Shown here: positions 42,931 through 51,755 of the stretch, in pieces
Layout of the letters: the number at the start of each line of letters is the position of its first letter
Position numbering within the stretch: the first letter of the stretch is position 1
Assembly: GCA_041687455.1 (NCBI GenBank)
Contig: JAWLBY010000005.1
Coordinates: 62,001-126,000, forward strand
Direction: 5' to 3'
From: JAWLBY01 sp041687455
Lineage (GTDB): Bacteria > Pseudomonadota > Gammaproteobacteria > Xanthomonadales > Xanthomonadaceae
DNA: 64,000 nucleotides
Notes under the pieces: generated by a model
The model's database searches: none
The model's input: only the letters and a program-made list of their open reading frames with translations
What the model was told of the DNA's origin: nothing
Made by a program: the position numbers and the translations under genes

Positions 42931-43917
42931 TCAATCGCCGCGACCGAACGCGGCCTGCCAATCGGCCAGCAACTCGCCGAGCAGCAACTCGTGCCGCAGC
43001 GGCGCGGCCAGCAAGTCCCTGACCCGATTGGCCCGATCGAACCAGGCCGCTAGCTTGGGAAAATCGCCCAGAGCGGTCAAGCCGGCCGGGCCGGCGGCCT
43101 CGCCCGCCCGTCGGCGACCGAACTCGCACACGCACTCGGCCGCCAGCCGCAGCCGCAGTTCCGGCCGGTCCTGGGCCCAGCGCGCGGCGAGCACGGCGGC
43201 GCGAATCCGCCCTGCGGCCAGTTCCTTCAGCTCGCTCCGCACCGCCCGGTGAAGTTCCAGGCTGCCATCCTGCAGCATCTGCCGCGCCAGGCCCGGATGG
43301 CCGTCGGCCGCCGCCAACGCCGGCTCGACCTGCGCGGCATCGATGCCGTCGGCAAGCAGCGCCGAACGCGCCTGTTCAGGATCGGGCAGCGGCACCTGCA
43401 GCCGCTGGCAGCGGCTGCGGATCGTCGCCGGCAGCTTTGATGGGCGGCTGCAGACCAGCAGCAGGTAACGACCCGGCAACGGCTCCTCGAGGGTTTTCAG
43501 CAGCGCGTTGGCGGCGCTCGCGTTCAGCGCATCGGCCGGTTCGATCAAGGCGACCTGTGCGCGACCGAACTGCGGCGTCAGCGCCAGCCACTCGGCCAGC
43601 TCGCGGATCTGCTCGACGCCGATCTCGGTTTTCAGGCGGCCGTCGTCGCGGGCCAGCAGTCCGACCGTGCGCAGGTCCGGATGGCTGCCGGCGCCGAGCA
43701 GCCGGCAACTGCGACAGTGTCCGCAGGCGGCGCCGTCGACCGGCTCGCCGCACAGCAGTCGGGCCGCCAGTGTCTCGGCCAGGCGCCGCTTGCCGAGCAG
43801 CGGCGGGCCGACCAGCAGCAACGCATGGCCGAGCCGCTGCGTCTGCAGCGCGCCGGAAAGCGTGCCCCACAGCGGCGCCAGCCACGGCAACGCGGACAGG
43901 GCGGCCGGCAGTGCCAT
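42931..43917 (-). CDS. holB: DNA polymerase III delta' subunit
   Basis: Clamp-loader subunit of the replicative polymerase. 328 residues with an altered P-loop (GPPLLGKRRLAETLA), the Cys zinc module CGEP...CGHCRSCRLLGAGSHPD, the segment VEQIRELAEWL and NALLKTLEEPLPGRYLLLVCSRPSKLPATIRSRCQ, where SRC is the sensor. delta' does not need ATPase activity, so the altered P-loop is not surprising. The start at 43917 overlaps the last base of mltG. Confidence 0.93.
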   Translation of the reverse strand: MALPAALSALPWLAPLWGTLSGALQTQRLGHALLLVGPPLLGKRRLAETLAARLLCGEPVDGAACGHCRSCRLLGAGSHPDLRTVGLLARDDGRLKTEIGVEQIRELAEWLALTPQFGRAQVALIEPADALNASAANALLKTLEEPLPGRYLLLVCSRPSKLPATIRSRCQRLQVPLPDPEQARSALLADGIDAAQVEPALAAADGHPGLARQMLQDGSLELHRAVRSELKELAAGRIRAAVLAARWAQDRPELRLRLAAECVCEFGRRRAGEAAGPAGLTALGDFPKLAAWFDRANRVRDLLAAPLRHELLLGELLADWQAAFGRGD

Positions 43918-44951
43918 CAGCGCAACCCCAACTGGTAGCGCCGCACCGCCCGGTTGTGCTCGTCGAGGCTGCGCGAGAACACATGGCTGCCGTCACCGCG
44001 GGCGACGAAGTACAGCGTGTCGCCCGGCGCCGGGTCGACCGCGGCTTCGATCGCCGCGCGCCCGGGCATCGCGATCGGGGTCGGCGGCAGGCCGCCGCGG
44101 ACATAGGTATTCCACGGCGTGTCGGCCTGCAGATGCGCGCGGGTCAGGTTGCCGTCGAAGTCGGCGCCGATGCCGTAGATCACGGTCGGGTCGGTCTGCA
44201 ACCGCATGCCGAGCTTGAGCCGTCGGACGAACACGCCGGCGATCTCCCGCCGCTCGCCGGCGACGCCGGTTTCCTTCTCGATGATCGAGGCGAGGATCAA
44301 TGCCTCGTCGGCGCTGCGCAGCGGTAGGCCGTCGGCCCGCCGCTGCCACGCCTCGACCAGCGCCGCATCCATCGCCTGCCGGGCCCGGCGCAGCAGTTCG
44401 AGGTCGCTGGTGCCGCGGCTGAACTGGTAGGTCTCGGGCAGGAAGCGGCCTTCCGGCGCGAGGCCGTCGGCGCCCACTGCGCGCATCAGCTCGTCGTCGG
44501 TGAGCGCGTCGATCGAACGCTGCAGCACCTCGTTGCGGGCCAGCGCATCGCGCAGCTCACGGAAATTCCAGCCTTCGATGATCGTGAAGCGGTACTGGAT
44601 CACTTCGCCGCGGCCGATCCGGCCCAGCACCTGACGCGGCGTCATGCCGGGCTCGATCGCGTATTCGCCGACCTGCAGCCGGGTCGTCAGGCCGAGCTCG
44701 CGCACCAGCGCGTGCCACATCAGGTCGTGGCCATCGTCGATGCCGACCGCGCGCAGCCTCCGCAGCAGTTGCCGGAAGCCCTCGCCGGGCTGCAACTCGA
44801 CGACCGCCGGCTGCGTCGGATCGAGTTCGAGCGGGCGGTCGGCAAAGCTGCGGTATTCGCGCCAGCCGAACACCGCCACCGAGGCCGCTGCAACCAGCAG
44901 CAGCAACGACAACGCGAACAACGGGCGACGCAGGCGTGAAGTAACAGTCAT
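43917..44951 (-). CDS. mltG: Endolytic murein transglycosylase MltG
   Basis: Inner-membrane enzyme cutting nascent glycan strands and terminating peptidoglycan polymerisation. 344 residues: N-terminal membrane anchor (FALSLLLLVAAASVAVFGW), YceG domain with the catalytic Glu in LILASIIEKETGVAGERR, the pattern RFLPETYQFSRG, and LQTDPTVIYGIG. Start at 44951, 7 nt after pabC. In many relatives tmk lies between mltG and holB; here holB begins on the mltG stop and tmk is absent. Confidence 0.95.
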   Translation of the reverse strand: MTVTSRLRRPLFALSLLLLVAAASVAVFGWREYRSFADRPLELDPTQPAVVELQPGEGFRQLLRRLRAVGIDDGHDLMWHALVRELGLTTRLQVGEYAIEPGMTPRQVLGRIGRGEVIQYRFTIIEGWNFRELRDALARNEVLQRSIDALTDDELMRAVGADGLAPEGRFLPETYQFSRGTSDLELLRRARQAMDAALVEAWQRRADGLPLRSADEALILASIIEKETGVAGERREIAGVFVRRLKLGMRLQTDPTVIYGIGADFDGNLTRAHLQADTPWNTYVRGGLPPTPIAMPGRAAIEAAVDPAPGDTLYFVARGDGSHVFSRSLDEHNRAVRRYQLGLR

Positions 44952-44958
44952 CGATCGA

Positions 44959-45789
44959 TCATGCAAAGGCCGGCTCGGCGGCTGCCAACCGGGCCGACTG
45001 CTCGCGGGTGACCGGCCCGACCGGCCAGCGCCGTTCGTCGAGCCGGCAGACCGGGAGGATACCGCGCACGCTGTTGCAGATGAAAAGCTCGTCGGCGCCG
45101 TGCACGTCGTCGACCGCCAGCGCGCACTCGGCCGCACCGTGCTCGAGCAGCCAGCGGCGACAGACACCGGCGACCCCGGCCGCAGCGACCGGCGGCGTCA
45201 ACAGCCGACCCTGGCGAACGATGAACAGGTTTGCCGCGATCGCCGACACGACCTGGCCACCGTCGTCGCATAGCAGTCCTTCGCCGAACGCCGGGTCGTC
45301 CCCTTCGGCGCGCGCCAGCACCTGCTCCAGCCGGTTCAGATGCTTGAGCCCTGCCAGCCTCGGCTGCCGGGCAAGCCGCAGCGCGCACCAGCGCAACGCG
45401 ATGCCGTCGCGACCCGCCGCCGGTGGCGCCGGCAGCACCTGGACGATCCGCCGCGCCGGCGCGGCCGGGTCGATCGCATAGCCACGCCGGCTGCTGCCTC
45501 GGGTCAACAGCAGCTTGACCACTCGCCGCTCCGGCAACGGCGCCGGCTGCGCCAGCAGCAGTCGCGCCAGATCCTGCTGCCAGGCGTCGCGCGGCGGCGC
45601 CGCGATGCCGAGCGTGCGCGCGCCATGTTCGAGCCGGTCCAGATGTTCGCCCCACCAGACCGGACGGCCACGGAACAGCAGCAACGTCTCGAACAGGCCG
45701 TCGCCGTAGGCAAGCCCGCGGTCGCTCAGCGGCACCGTGTCGGCAGGCTCGCCATCGACCAGCGCGATGACATCGGCAGAATCAGTCAT
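44959..45789 (-). CDS. pabC: Aminodeoxychorismate lyase
   Basis: PLP enzyme making 4-aminobenzoate and pyruvate from aminodeoxychorismate, for folate synthesis. 276 residues: PLP fold class IV pattern with LSDRGLAYGDGLFETLLLFRG, Lys in ARQPRLAGLKHLNRLEQVLAR and CDDGGQVVSAIAANLFIVRQG. It overlaps the end of pabB by 8 nt and so is coupled to component I. Confidence 0.92.
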   Translation of the reverse strand: MTDSADVIALVDGEPADTVPLSDRGLAYGDGLFETLLLFRGRPVWWGEHLDRLEHGARTLGIAAPPRDAWQQDLARLLLAQPAPLPERRVVKLLLTRGSSRRGYAIDPAAPARRIVQVLPAPPAAGRDGIALRWCALRLARQPRLAGLKHLNRLEQVLARAEGDDPAFGEGLLCDDGGQVVSAIAANLFIVRQGRLLTPPVAAAGVAGVCRRWLLEHGAAECALAVDDVHGADELFICNSVRGILPVCRLDERRWPVGPVTREQSARLAAAEPAFA

Positions 45790-47131
45790 CGCAGCCGAGC
45801 GCCCGCAGCAGCCCGCGCGCCTTGGCCTGCGTCTCGGCCAGTTCGCGCTCGGGGTCGGAGTCGATCACGATGCCGGCGCCAGCGCGCAGCCGCAGCGTGT
45901 CGTGTTCGAGCCAGCCGGTCCGGATCAGGATGTTCAGGTCGAGGTCGCCGCTGCGGTCGAGCCAGCCGAGCGCCCCGGTGTACGGCCCGCGGCCGATCTG
46001 CTCGAGCTCGGCGATGATCTCCATGCAGCGGACCTTCGGGCAGCCGGTGATCGTGCCGCCCGGGAAAACCGCCCGGATCAGCTCGCCCGGAGTCAGCCCG
46101 GGACGGGCGACGCCGGCGACGGTCGACTCGATGTGGTGCACGTGGGCGTAGCTTTCGACCTCCATCAGCGCCTCGACCGCGACACTGCCGGTCGCGCAGA
46201 CGCGGCCGAGGTCGTTGCGCTCGAGGTCGATCAGCATGATGTGTTCGGCCCGCTCCTTCGGGTGTGCGACCAGCGCGTCGATCTCGGCACGGTCGTCGCC
46301 GGACCGGCGTGGCCGGGTGCCTGCGATCGGCCGCGTCTCGATCCGATCGCCGCGGCGACTGACCAGCCGTTCCGGCGACGAACTGAGCACGGTCCAGCCG
46401 TCGCCGGCCAGCAGACCGCTGAACGGCGCCGGATTGGCACGCCGCAGGCGCTGGTACAGCGCGATCGGATCGGGCGGGGCCTCGAATCGGGCAGTCCAGC
46501 CGCGCGACAGGTTGACCTGGAACACGTCGCCGGCGGCCAGGTAGTCGAGCACCTGCCGCACGCCGGCCAGGAACGGCGCAGCCGGATCGGCGCTCAGCGC
46601 AAAGCCGGGCAACTCGAGCTCGACCAGCGGCGCACTCTGCAGTGCCGCGGCGACGATCTCGTCGAGCAGCGCCTGCTGGCCGTGTTCGGCGACCGCCCAG
46701 GCGCTGCCGTCGTGCCGATCGATCAGCAACGCGGCCGGACAGCGCAGCGCCAGTGCGACCGGCAACGCACCGGGTGCCGCCGGCAACTGCGCCTGCAGCC
46801 GCGGTTCGATTTCGGCGACCAGCTCGTAGTTCAGCAACAGCGCCCAGCCGCCGTGGAACGGCAACTGTGGCCCGTCCAGCCGGACCCGTTCGGCCTGCCA
46901 GTCGGCATCGAGATGGTCGAGGAAGCGACCGGGCAGCAGCATGCCGTCACAGCGGCGCGTGCCCCCGTCGCGGTCGAGCCGCAGGCCGCGTCCGTCGGCG
47001 CACAGCAGCAGGTCGTAACGCGAGCGCACGCCGCCGTCGGCGAGGCTCTCGAGCAGGCATGGAAAGCGCTGCGGCGCGGCCCGCTGCAGCGCCAGCAGAT
47101 CCGGCCGGTACGGCAGCGGCCGGATCAGCAT
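45782..47131 (-). CDS. pabB: Aminodeoxychorismate synthase component I
   Basis: 449 residues of the chorismate-utilising fold: GDVFQVNLSRG, PFSGLLAGDGWTVLSSSPERLV, MLIDLERNDLGRVC and VFPGGTITGCPKVRCMEIIAELE. The catalytic position reads TRPIAGTRPR at residues 267-276: Ala270 instead of the Lys of E. coli PabB (PIKGT). The neighbour pabC makes PabB the best call over TrpE. Located between fabF and pabC in place of a direct fabF-pabC junction. No pabA glutaminase is visible here. Confidence 0.88.
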   Translation of the reverse strand: MLIRPLPYRPDLLALQRAAPQRFPCLLESLADGGVRSRYDLLLCADGRGLRLDRDGGTRRCDGMLLPGRFLDHLDADWQAERVRLDGPQLPFHGGWALLLNYELVAEIEPRLQAQLPAAPGALPVALALRCPAALLIDRHDGSAWAVAEHGQQALLDEIVAAALQSAPLVELELPGFALSADPAAPFLAGVRQVLDYLAAGDVFQVNLSRGWTARFEAPPDPIALYQRLRRANPAPFSGLLAGDGWTVLSSSPERLVSRRGDRIETRPIAGTRPRRSGDDRAEIDALVAHPKERAEHIMLIDLERNDLGRVCATGSVAVEALMEVESYAHVHHIESTVAGVARPGLTPGELIRAVFPGGTITGCPKVRCMEIIAELEQIGRGPYTGALGWLDRSGDLDLNILIRTGWLEHDTLRLRAGAGIVIDSDPERELAETQAKARGLLRALGCDD

Positions 47132-47153
47132 GCCGGCAGCCCTCGCGCGGCCG

Positions 47154-48395
47154 TCAGACCGCGCGGAACACCAGCGTGGCGTTGGTGCCGCCGAAGCCGA
47201 AGCCGTTCGACATCGCCACCGACACCTTCGCCTCGCGGGCCACGTTCGGCACGTAATCGAGATCGCAGCCCTCGCCCGGCTGGTCGAGATTGATGGTCGG
47301 CGGAACGATGCCGTAATGCATCGCCAGCACGGTGAAGATCGCCTCGACACCGCCTGCCGCACCGAGCAGGTGGCCAGTCATCGACTTGGTCGAACTGACC
47401 ATCGTCCGGTAGGCGTGATCGCCGAGCACGCGTTTCATCGCCTTCGTCTCGCCGAGGTCGCCCAGTGGCGTCGAGGTGCCGTGCGCGTTGATGTACTCGA
47501 TCTGGTCCGGCGTGATGCCGGCATCGCGGATCGCCAGCGTCATGCAGCGCGCGGCGCCGTCGCCATCTTCTGCCGGCGCAGTCATGTGGAAGGCGTCGGA
47601 CGACGCTCCGTAACCGGCCAGCTCGCAATAGATCCGTGCGCCGCGCGCCTTGGCGTATTCGTACTCCTCGATCACGAGGATGCCGGCGCCGTCGCCGAGC
47701 ACGAAGCCGTCGCGGTCCTTGTCCCACGGCCGGCTGGCGCGGGTCGGCTCATCGTTGCGGGTCGACATCGCCTTCATCGAGCAGAAACCGCCGACCGAGG
47801 TCGGCGAGGAGCCGCGCTCGGCACCGCCAGCGATCATCACGTCGACGTCGCCGTACTGGATCATCCGCATCGCGGTGCCGATGCTGTGGTTGGCGGTCGC
47901 GCAGGCCGACACCGCGGAGAAATTCGGTCCCTTGATGCCACGCAGGATGCTGATCTGGCCCGGCAGCATGTTGATGATCGTGCTCGGCACGTAGAACGGC
48001 GAGATCTTGCGCGGACCGCCCTCGAGATACTTCGCGGTCTGTTCCTCGATGCCGAGGATGCCGCCGATGCCGGAACCGACCACGACACCGATCCGCTCGG
48101 CGTTGCCGTCGTTGATCTCGAGCCCGGCGTCGTCGAGCGCCATCATCGACGCCGCGACACCGTAATGGATGAACTCGTCCATCTTGCGGGCATCCTTCGG
48201 CGCGATCCAGCGGGTCGGATCGAAGTCGCGGACCTGCCCGGCAATGCGGGTACTGAACAGGGTCGGATCGAAATGGGTGATCGGCCCGATGCCGGAGCGG
48301 CCATTGACGATGCTGTCCCAGGCGGTCGACAGCGAATTGCCGACCGGGGACACGATTCCCATGCCGGTGACGACGACGCGACGCTTGTTGTTCAT
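47154..48395 (-). CDS. fabF: 3-oxoacyl-[ACP] synthase II
   Basis: Elongating condensing enzyme of fatty-acid synthesis. 413 residues: VVVTGMGIVSPVGNS, nucleophile Cys in AVSACATANHSIG, the His residues in INAHGTSTPLGD and STKSMTGHLLGAAGG, and the terminal GFGFGGTNATLVF. Start at 48395 (MNNKRRVVVTG). It follows acpP after a 107-bp gap that holds a hairpin. Confidence 0.97.
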   Translation of the reverse strand: MNNKRRVVVTGMGIVSPVGNSLSTAWDSIVNGRSGIGPITHFDPTLFSTRIAGQVRDFDPTRWIAPKDARKMDEFIHYGVAASMMALDDAGLEINDGNAERIGVVVGSGIGGILGIEEQTAKYLEGGPRKISPFYVPSTIINMLPGQISILRGIKGPNFSAVSACATANHSIGTAMRMIQYGDVDVMIAGGAERGSSPTSVGGFCSMKAMSTRNDEPTRASRPWDKDRDGFVLGDGAGILVIEEYEYAKARGARIYCELAGYGASSDAFHMTAPAEDGDGAARCMTLAIRDAGITPDQIEYINAHGTSTPLGDLGETKAMKRVLGDHAYRTMVSSTKSMTGHLLGAAGGVEAIFTVLAMHYGIVPPTINLDQPGEGCDLDYVPNVAREAKVSVAMSNGFGFGGTNATLVFRAV

Positions 48396-48457
48396 GGAAC
48401 GGTGCCTCGAAGGATGGATCCGGTGGTCCGATGCATAGTTCGGACGGCCAAAACGCG

Positions 48458-48480
48458 CGGGGCCGCTTGCAGCGGCCCCG
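48458..48480 (-). terminator. Hairpin between acpP and fabF
   Basis: Perfect 10-bp stem CGGGGCCGCT/AGCGGCCCCG with a 3-nt loop, followed on the minus strand by CGCGTTTTGG. A likely partial terminator setting a high acpP to fabF ratio, as in many species where acpP needs the highest expression. Confidence 0.65.
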
Positions 48481-48502
48481 ACGCTTCGGAAAGACGCGCC
48501 GA

Positions 48503-48742
48503 TCAGCTCTTGACGTGCGCCTTCACGTAGTCGATCGCCTGCTGCACGCTGGTGATCTTCTCCGCTTCCTCGTCCGGGATCTCGCACTCGAACTCTTCCT
48601 CGAGCGCCATGACCAGCTCGACGGTGTCCAGCGAGTCCGCGCCGAGATCGTCAACGAAGCTGGCGTTGGGGGTCACATCGTCTTCCTTCACGCCAAGCTG
48701 CTCGACCACGATCTTCTTGACGCGTTCTTCGATGGTGCTCAT
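48503..48742 (-). CDS. acpP: Acyl carrier protein
   Basis: 79 residues, acidic: STIEERVKKIVVEQLG and the phosphopantetheine site DLGADSLDTVELVMALE (Ser in DSL). It carries the growing acyl chain. Start at 48742 (MSTIEERV) rather than the ATG at 48751. GAGG precedes it; a TTAACA-19-TACAAT promoter may lie at 48888-48918. Confidence 0.98.
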   Translation of the reverse strand: MSTIEERVKKIVVEQLGVKEDDVTPNASFVDDLGADSLDTVELVMALEEEFECEIPDEEAEKITSVQQAIDYVKAHVKS

Positions 48743-49032
48743 GAGAATCAAACCTCCCGGGGATTCGTGTTGTGCGGAGCCCTTCTTGCCCGGGGCTCCG
48801 ATGTCGCGAGCGGATCGCTCCGCAGCGTCTGGTTATCCGGCGACGCTGGCGGACAGAACCACTGTCCCAGCCCGCGACGGCCGGCGCATTGTAGTGGCAA
48901 ACCCGCGAACCGTGTTAATCGGGGCGGGATCGGGGATTGGGGTTTCGGGATTCGCAGGAACAGCCCGCCGCGGGCCGGCTGGGCGGACTCCGTTGCCGGT
49001 TGCCAGCTTCCACGTATCCCGAATCCCGGCCC
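48743..49032. other. Intergenic region fabG-acpP (290 bp)
   Basis: No gene is supported. It includes the possible acpP promoter (TTAACA at 48913-48918, 19 bp, TACAAT at 48888-48893, minus strand). Imperfect GGGATTCGGG-type heptanucleotide remnants lie at about 48930-48955, with the matching CCCGAATCCC at 49017-49026. Confidence 0.45.
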
Positions 49033-49782
49033 TTACGGCATGTACATGCCGCCGTTGACGTGCAGCGTCTCGCCGGTGATGTAGGCTGCGGCCGGACCGG
49101 CCAGGAACGCCACCGCACGGGCGATGTCGGCCGCCTGGCCGAGCCGGCCGAGCGCGATCTGGCCGAGCAGCGCCTCGCGCTGCGCTTCCGGCAGCGCCCG
49201 GGTCATGTCGGTATCGATGAAGCCGGGCGCGACGACGTTGACGGTGATGCCGCGACTGCCGACCTCGCGTGCCAGCGACTTCGAGAAGCCGATGATGCCG
49301 GCCTTGGCCGCCGCATAGTTGGCCTGGCCCGGATTGCCGGTCAGGCCGATCACCGACGCGATGTTGATGATCCGGCCGTGGCGCGCCTTCATCATGCCGC
49401 GCAGCACTGCCTTCGACGTGCGGTATACCGAGCTCAGATTGGTCTGGATGATCGCGTCCCAGTCCTCGTCCTTCATCCGCATCAGCAACTGGTCGCGGGT
49501 GATGCCGGCATTGTTGACCAGGATCGTGACTGCGCCGAATTGCTTGCCGATCGCATCGATCAACGCCTCGACCGCGGCGCCGTCGGTGACATCGAGCGCG
49601 CGACCGGCACCGCCGTCAGCGGCCAGCCGTTCGCCTATCGCGGCGGCGCCCGATTCGGACGTCGCGGTGCCGATCACGGTCGCGCCGAGCACGGCCAGTT
49701 CGTCGGCAATCGCCGCACCGATACCGCGGCTGGCGCCGGTGACCAGTGCAATCTGGCCGGTCAGGGGTCTCGCATCGTTCAT
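49033..49782 (-). CDS. fabG: 3-oxoacyl-[ACP] reductase
   Basis: NADPH-dependent SDR. 249 residues: LVTGASRGIGAAIADEL, NNAGITRDQLLMRM, catalytic Ser in NIASVIG and YAAAKAGIIGFSK (YxxxK), and ending TLHVNGGMYMP. It is separated from fabD by a 118-bp gap containing REP elements. Confidence 0.97.
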   Translation of the reverse strand: MNDARPLTGQIALVTGASRGIGAAIADELAVLGATVIGTATSESGAAAIGERLAADGGAGRALDVTDGAAVEALIDAIGKQFGAVTILVNNAGITRDQLLMRMKDEDWDAIIQTNLSSVYRTSKAVLRGMMKARHGRIINIASVIGLTGNPGQANYAAAKAGIIGFSKSLAREVGSRGITVNVVAPGFIDTDMTRALPEAQREALLGQIALGRLGQAADIARAVAFLAGPAAAYITGETLHVNGGMYMP

Positions 49783-49809
49783 TGCACGCTCCCGGTGCGC
49801 GGCCCGCCC

Positions 49810-49890
49810 TCTGTGGGGGCGGCTTCAGCCGCGATCTTTATCGTGTTGGTCGAAGATCAAAAGCTCGCGGCTGAAGCCGGCCCGACAGGG
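49810..49890. repeat. Inverted REP-type pair between fabD and fabG
   Basis: GGGGCGGCTTCAGCCGCGAT (about 49816-49835) and the inverse GCTCGCGGCTGAAGCCGG (49863-49880). The pair sits inside the fabH-fabF transcription unit, so it may modulate mRNA stability between fabD and fabG. Same family as 12092, 29750, 30261-30337 and 42354-42429. Confidence 0.8.
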
Positions 49891-49900
49891 CGGCGACTGC

Positions 49901-50839
49901 TCAACCCCAGCCGGCAAGCGCCGCGTCCAGCTCGGCCGGCGTGCCGATCGAGCGCATGTCGAGTGACTTGTCGATCCGCTTGGCCAGTCCCGTCAGCACC
50001 TTGCCGGGGCCGCATTCGGCCATCCGGGTGACGCCGGCCGCGACCAGCGCCTGCACGCAATCGGTCCAGCGCACCGGCATGAACAACTGCCGCCGCAGTG
50101 CATCGCGGATCGAATCGAGCGAACCGTGCACCTGCGCGTCGACGTTCTGCACCACCGGCACGGCCGGCATCGACCATGCGACGCTGCCGAACGCATCGGC
50201 GAGCCGATCGGCGGCATCGATCATCAGCGGCGTGTGCGACGGCACGCTGACCGCCAGCCTGACCGCCTTGCGGATGCCGCGCGCGGCCAGCTCGGCGATC
50301 GCCCGGTCGACCGCTTCGGCATGCCCGCCGATCACGATCTGGCCCGGCGAGTTGTAGTTCGCCGGCACCAGTACCTGCTCGCCGGCCACCGTCTTGCAGA
50401 CCTCGACGACCACCGCATCGTCGGCTCCGAGCACCGCAGCCATCGCGCCGACGCCGGCCGGCACTGCCGCCTGCATCAGTCGCCCGCGTTCGCGCACCAG
50501 CCGTGCGCCGTCGGCCAGCGACAGCGCACCGGCGGCGACCAGCGCGCTGTACTCGCCGAGACTGTGCCCGGCCAGCCGGGCCGGCTGCGCCCCGCCTTGC
50601 GTCTGCCAGACGCGCCACACCGCGATGCCGGCAGCGAGCAGTGCCGGCTGGGTGAACTCGGTCTGGTTCAATTCCGCTTCGCGATCGGCCGCAGTCAGCG
50701 CCCACAGGTCGACGCCGGCGCCGTCGGAGGCTTCCTCGAACGTGTGGCGGACGGACGGAAAGACCGCGGCCAGTTCGCCCAGCATGCCGCTGGATTGCGA
50801 ACCCTGGCCCGGAAACACGAACGCGAGCTGTTCGGACAC
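49901..50839 (-). CDS. fabD: Malonyl-CoA:ACP transacylase
   Basis: Loads malonyl groups on ACP. 312 residues: LAFVFPGQGSQSSGML, the GHSLGEYSAL nucleophile, and SVPSHTPLM with the catalytic His. The GTG at 50839 is chosen because the family starts at LAFVFPGQGSQ; no ATG is in place. In the order fabH, kinase-like gene, fabD, fabG, acpP, fabF. Confidence 0.96.
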   Translation of the reverse strand: MSEQLAFVFPGQGSQSSGMLGELAAVFPSVRHTFEEASDGAGVDLWALTAADREAELNQTEFTQPALLAAGIAVWRVWQTQGGAQPARLAGHSLGEYSALVAAGALSLADGARLVRERGRLMQAAVPAGVGAMAAVLGADDAVVVEVCKTVAGEQVLVPANYNSPGQIVIGGHAEAVDRAIAELAARGIRKAVRLAVSVPSHTPLMIDAADRLADAFGSVAWSMPAVPVVQNVDAQVHGSLDSIRDALRRQLFMPVRWTDCVQALVAAGVTRMAECGPGKVLTGLAKRIDKSLDMRSIGTPAELDAALAGWG

Positions 50840-50933
50840 TGCGCTGTCCCGCTGGGAAAGCCGCGCATCATAAATGAAGCGGTGCCGGGAGCGTCTGTAC
50901 CGAGGCGTATCGAACGAGCCAATCGCCTCGGTG

Positions 50934-51749
50934 CTACGCGCGCGTGGAACCGGGAAGCTCTGAGCGCTCTTCGACCCACCTTTCGACCATCCTTGCGCTG
51001 TCCTCACCGGCCTCGACCACGGTCAGCGGAAGCAACGCCGAGAGAGCGCAGCGCATCAGCACGCGCAACGCAACCGCGAGCGCGCGGGACCGCTCCCCGG
51101 CGAGCGCCGCCATCGGCGTGAGCCACCGAACACCTCGGGCGCAGCGTACGACGGCGTGGCGCACGTCCCGATCCGTCCGCGCCAGACACGCCACGTACAG
51201 ATCGGCATAACGTTCCGGCAATTCGGCCATGAAACGCGCAGTCGAATGCAGGTAGAACAGCAGGTCGCGCGCCTGCGCCGCCGGCAGCGGCATCACCGTC
51301 AGCGGATCCTGCTCCAGATCGATGAATCCGATGCCACGCTCATTGACGGTCAGGTTGCGGGCAAAGGCCTGGCTGGCGTGGCCGCCCCGCGCATGCAGAT
51401 CGGCCAGTCCGTCGAGCCCGGCGATCAGCAGCGATTCCCGCCGATCGAGGTTCGACTCTGCCTTGCACAGGCCGGACAGGGTCGGACCGAGATCGGACAG
51501 CACCAGCTCGTTCGGCGCAGCGGCGAGTACTTCCGGCACCTGCGCGCCGAGCGCCGCCAACCGTTCGATCATCGCCCGCTCGGTCGCGCACGGATCGGCC
51601 GCCGGCGGCGGACGCAGCGGCGTCAGGTCGAGGCCGCGCGCGACCGCGTCGAGCGCGGCCAGCCGCAGCTTCCGGCCCGGTGTCGCGTAGCGCTTGCGCC
51701 AGGCGGTCCGGCCGGCGACTTCGATTCGGTCGACGCGCTGTTCGGCCAT
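50934..51749 (-). CDS. Kinase-like protein (WaaP/InaA-like) inserted in the fab operon
   Basis: 271 residues. The segment RGGHASQAFARNLTVNERGIGFIDLEQDP resembles the catalytic loop to DFG region of lipopolysaccharide-kinase/Kdo-kinase-like folds. However, the HxD Asp is not seen (the loop reads HASQAFARN), so activity is uncertain. A hydrophobic segment near residues 222-243 (LAVALRVLMRCALSALLPL) may anchor it. It starts 6 nt after fabH and is followed by fabD, so it is cotranscribed with fatty-acid genes. The function could be membrane-lipid or LPS related. Confidence 0.6.
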   Translation of the reverse strand: MAEQRVDRIEVAGRTAWRKRYATPGRKLRLAALDAVARGLDLTPLRPPPAADPCATERAMIERLAALGAQVPEVLAAAPNELVLSDLGPTLSGLCKAESNLDRRESLLIAGLDGLADLHARGGHASQAFARNLTVNERGIGFIDLEQDPLTVMPLPAAQARDLLFYLHSTARFMAELPERYADLYVACLARTDRDVRHAVVRCARGVRWLTPMAALAGERSRALAVALRVLMRCALSALLPLTVVEAGEDSARMVERWVEERSELPGSTRA

Positions 51750-51755
51750 GGCGGC

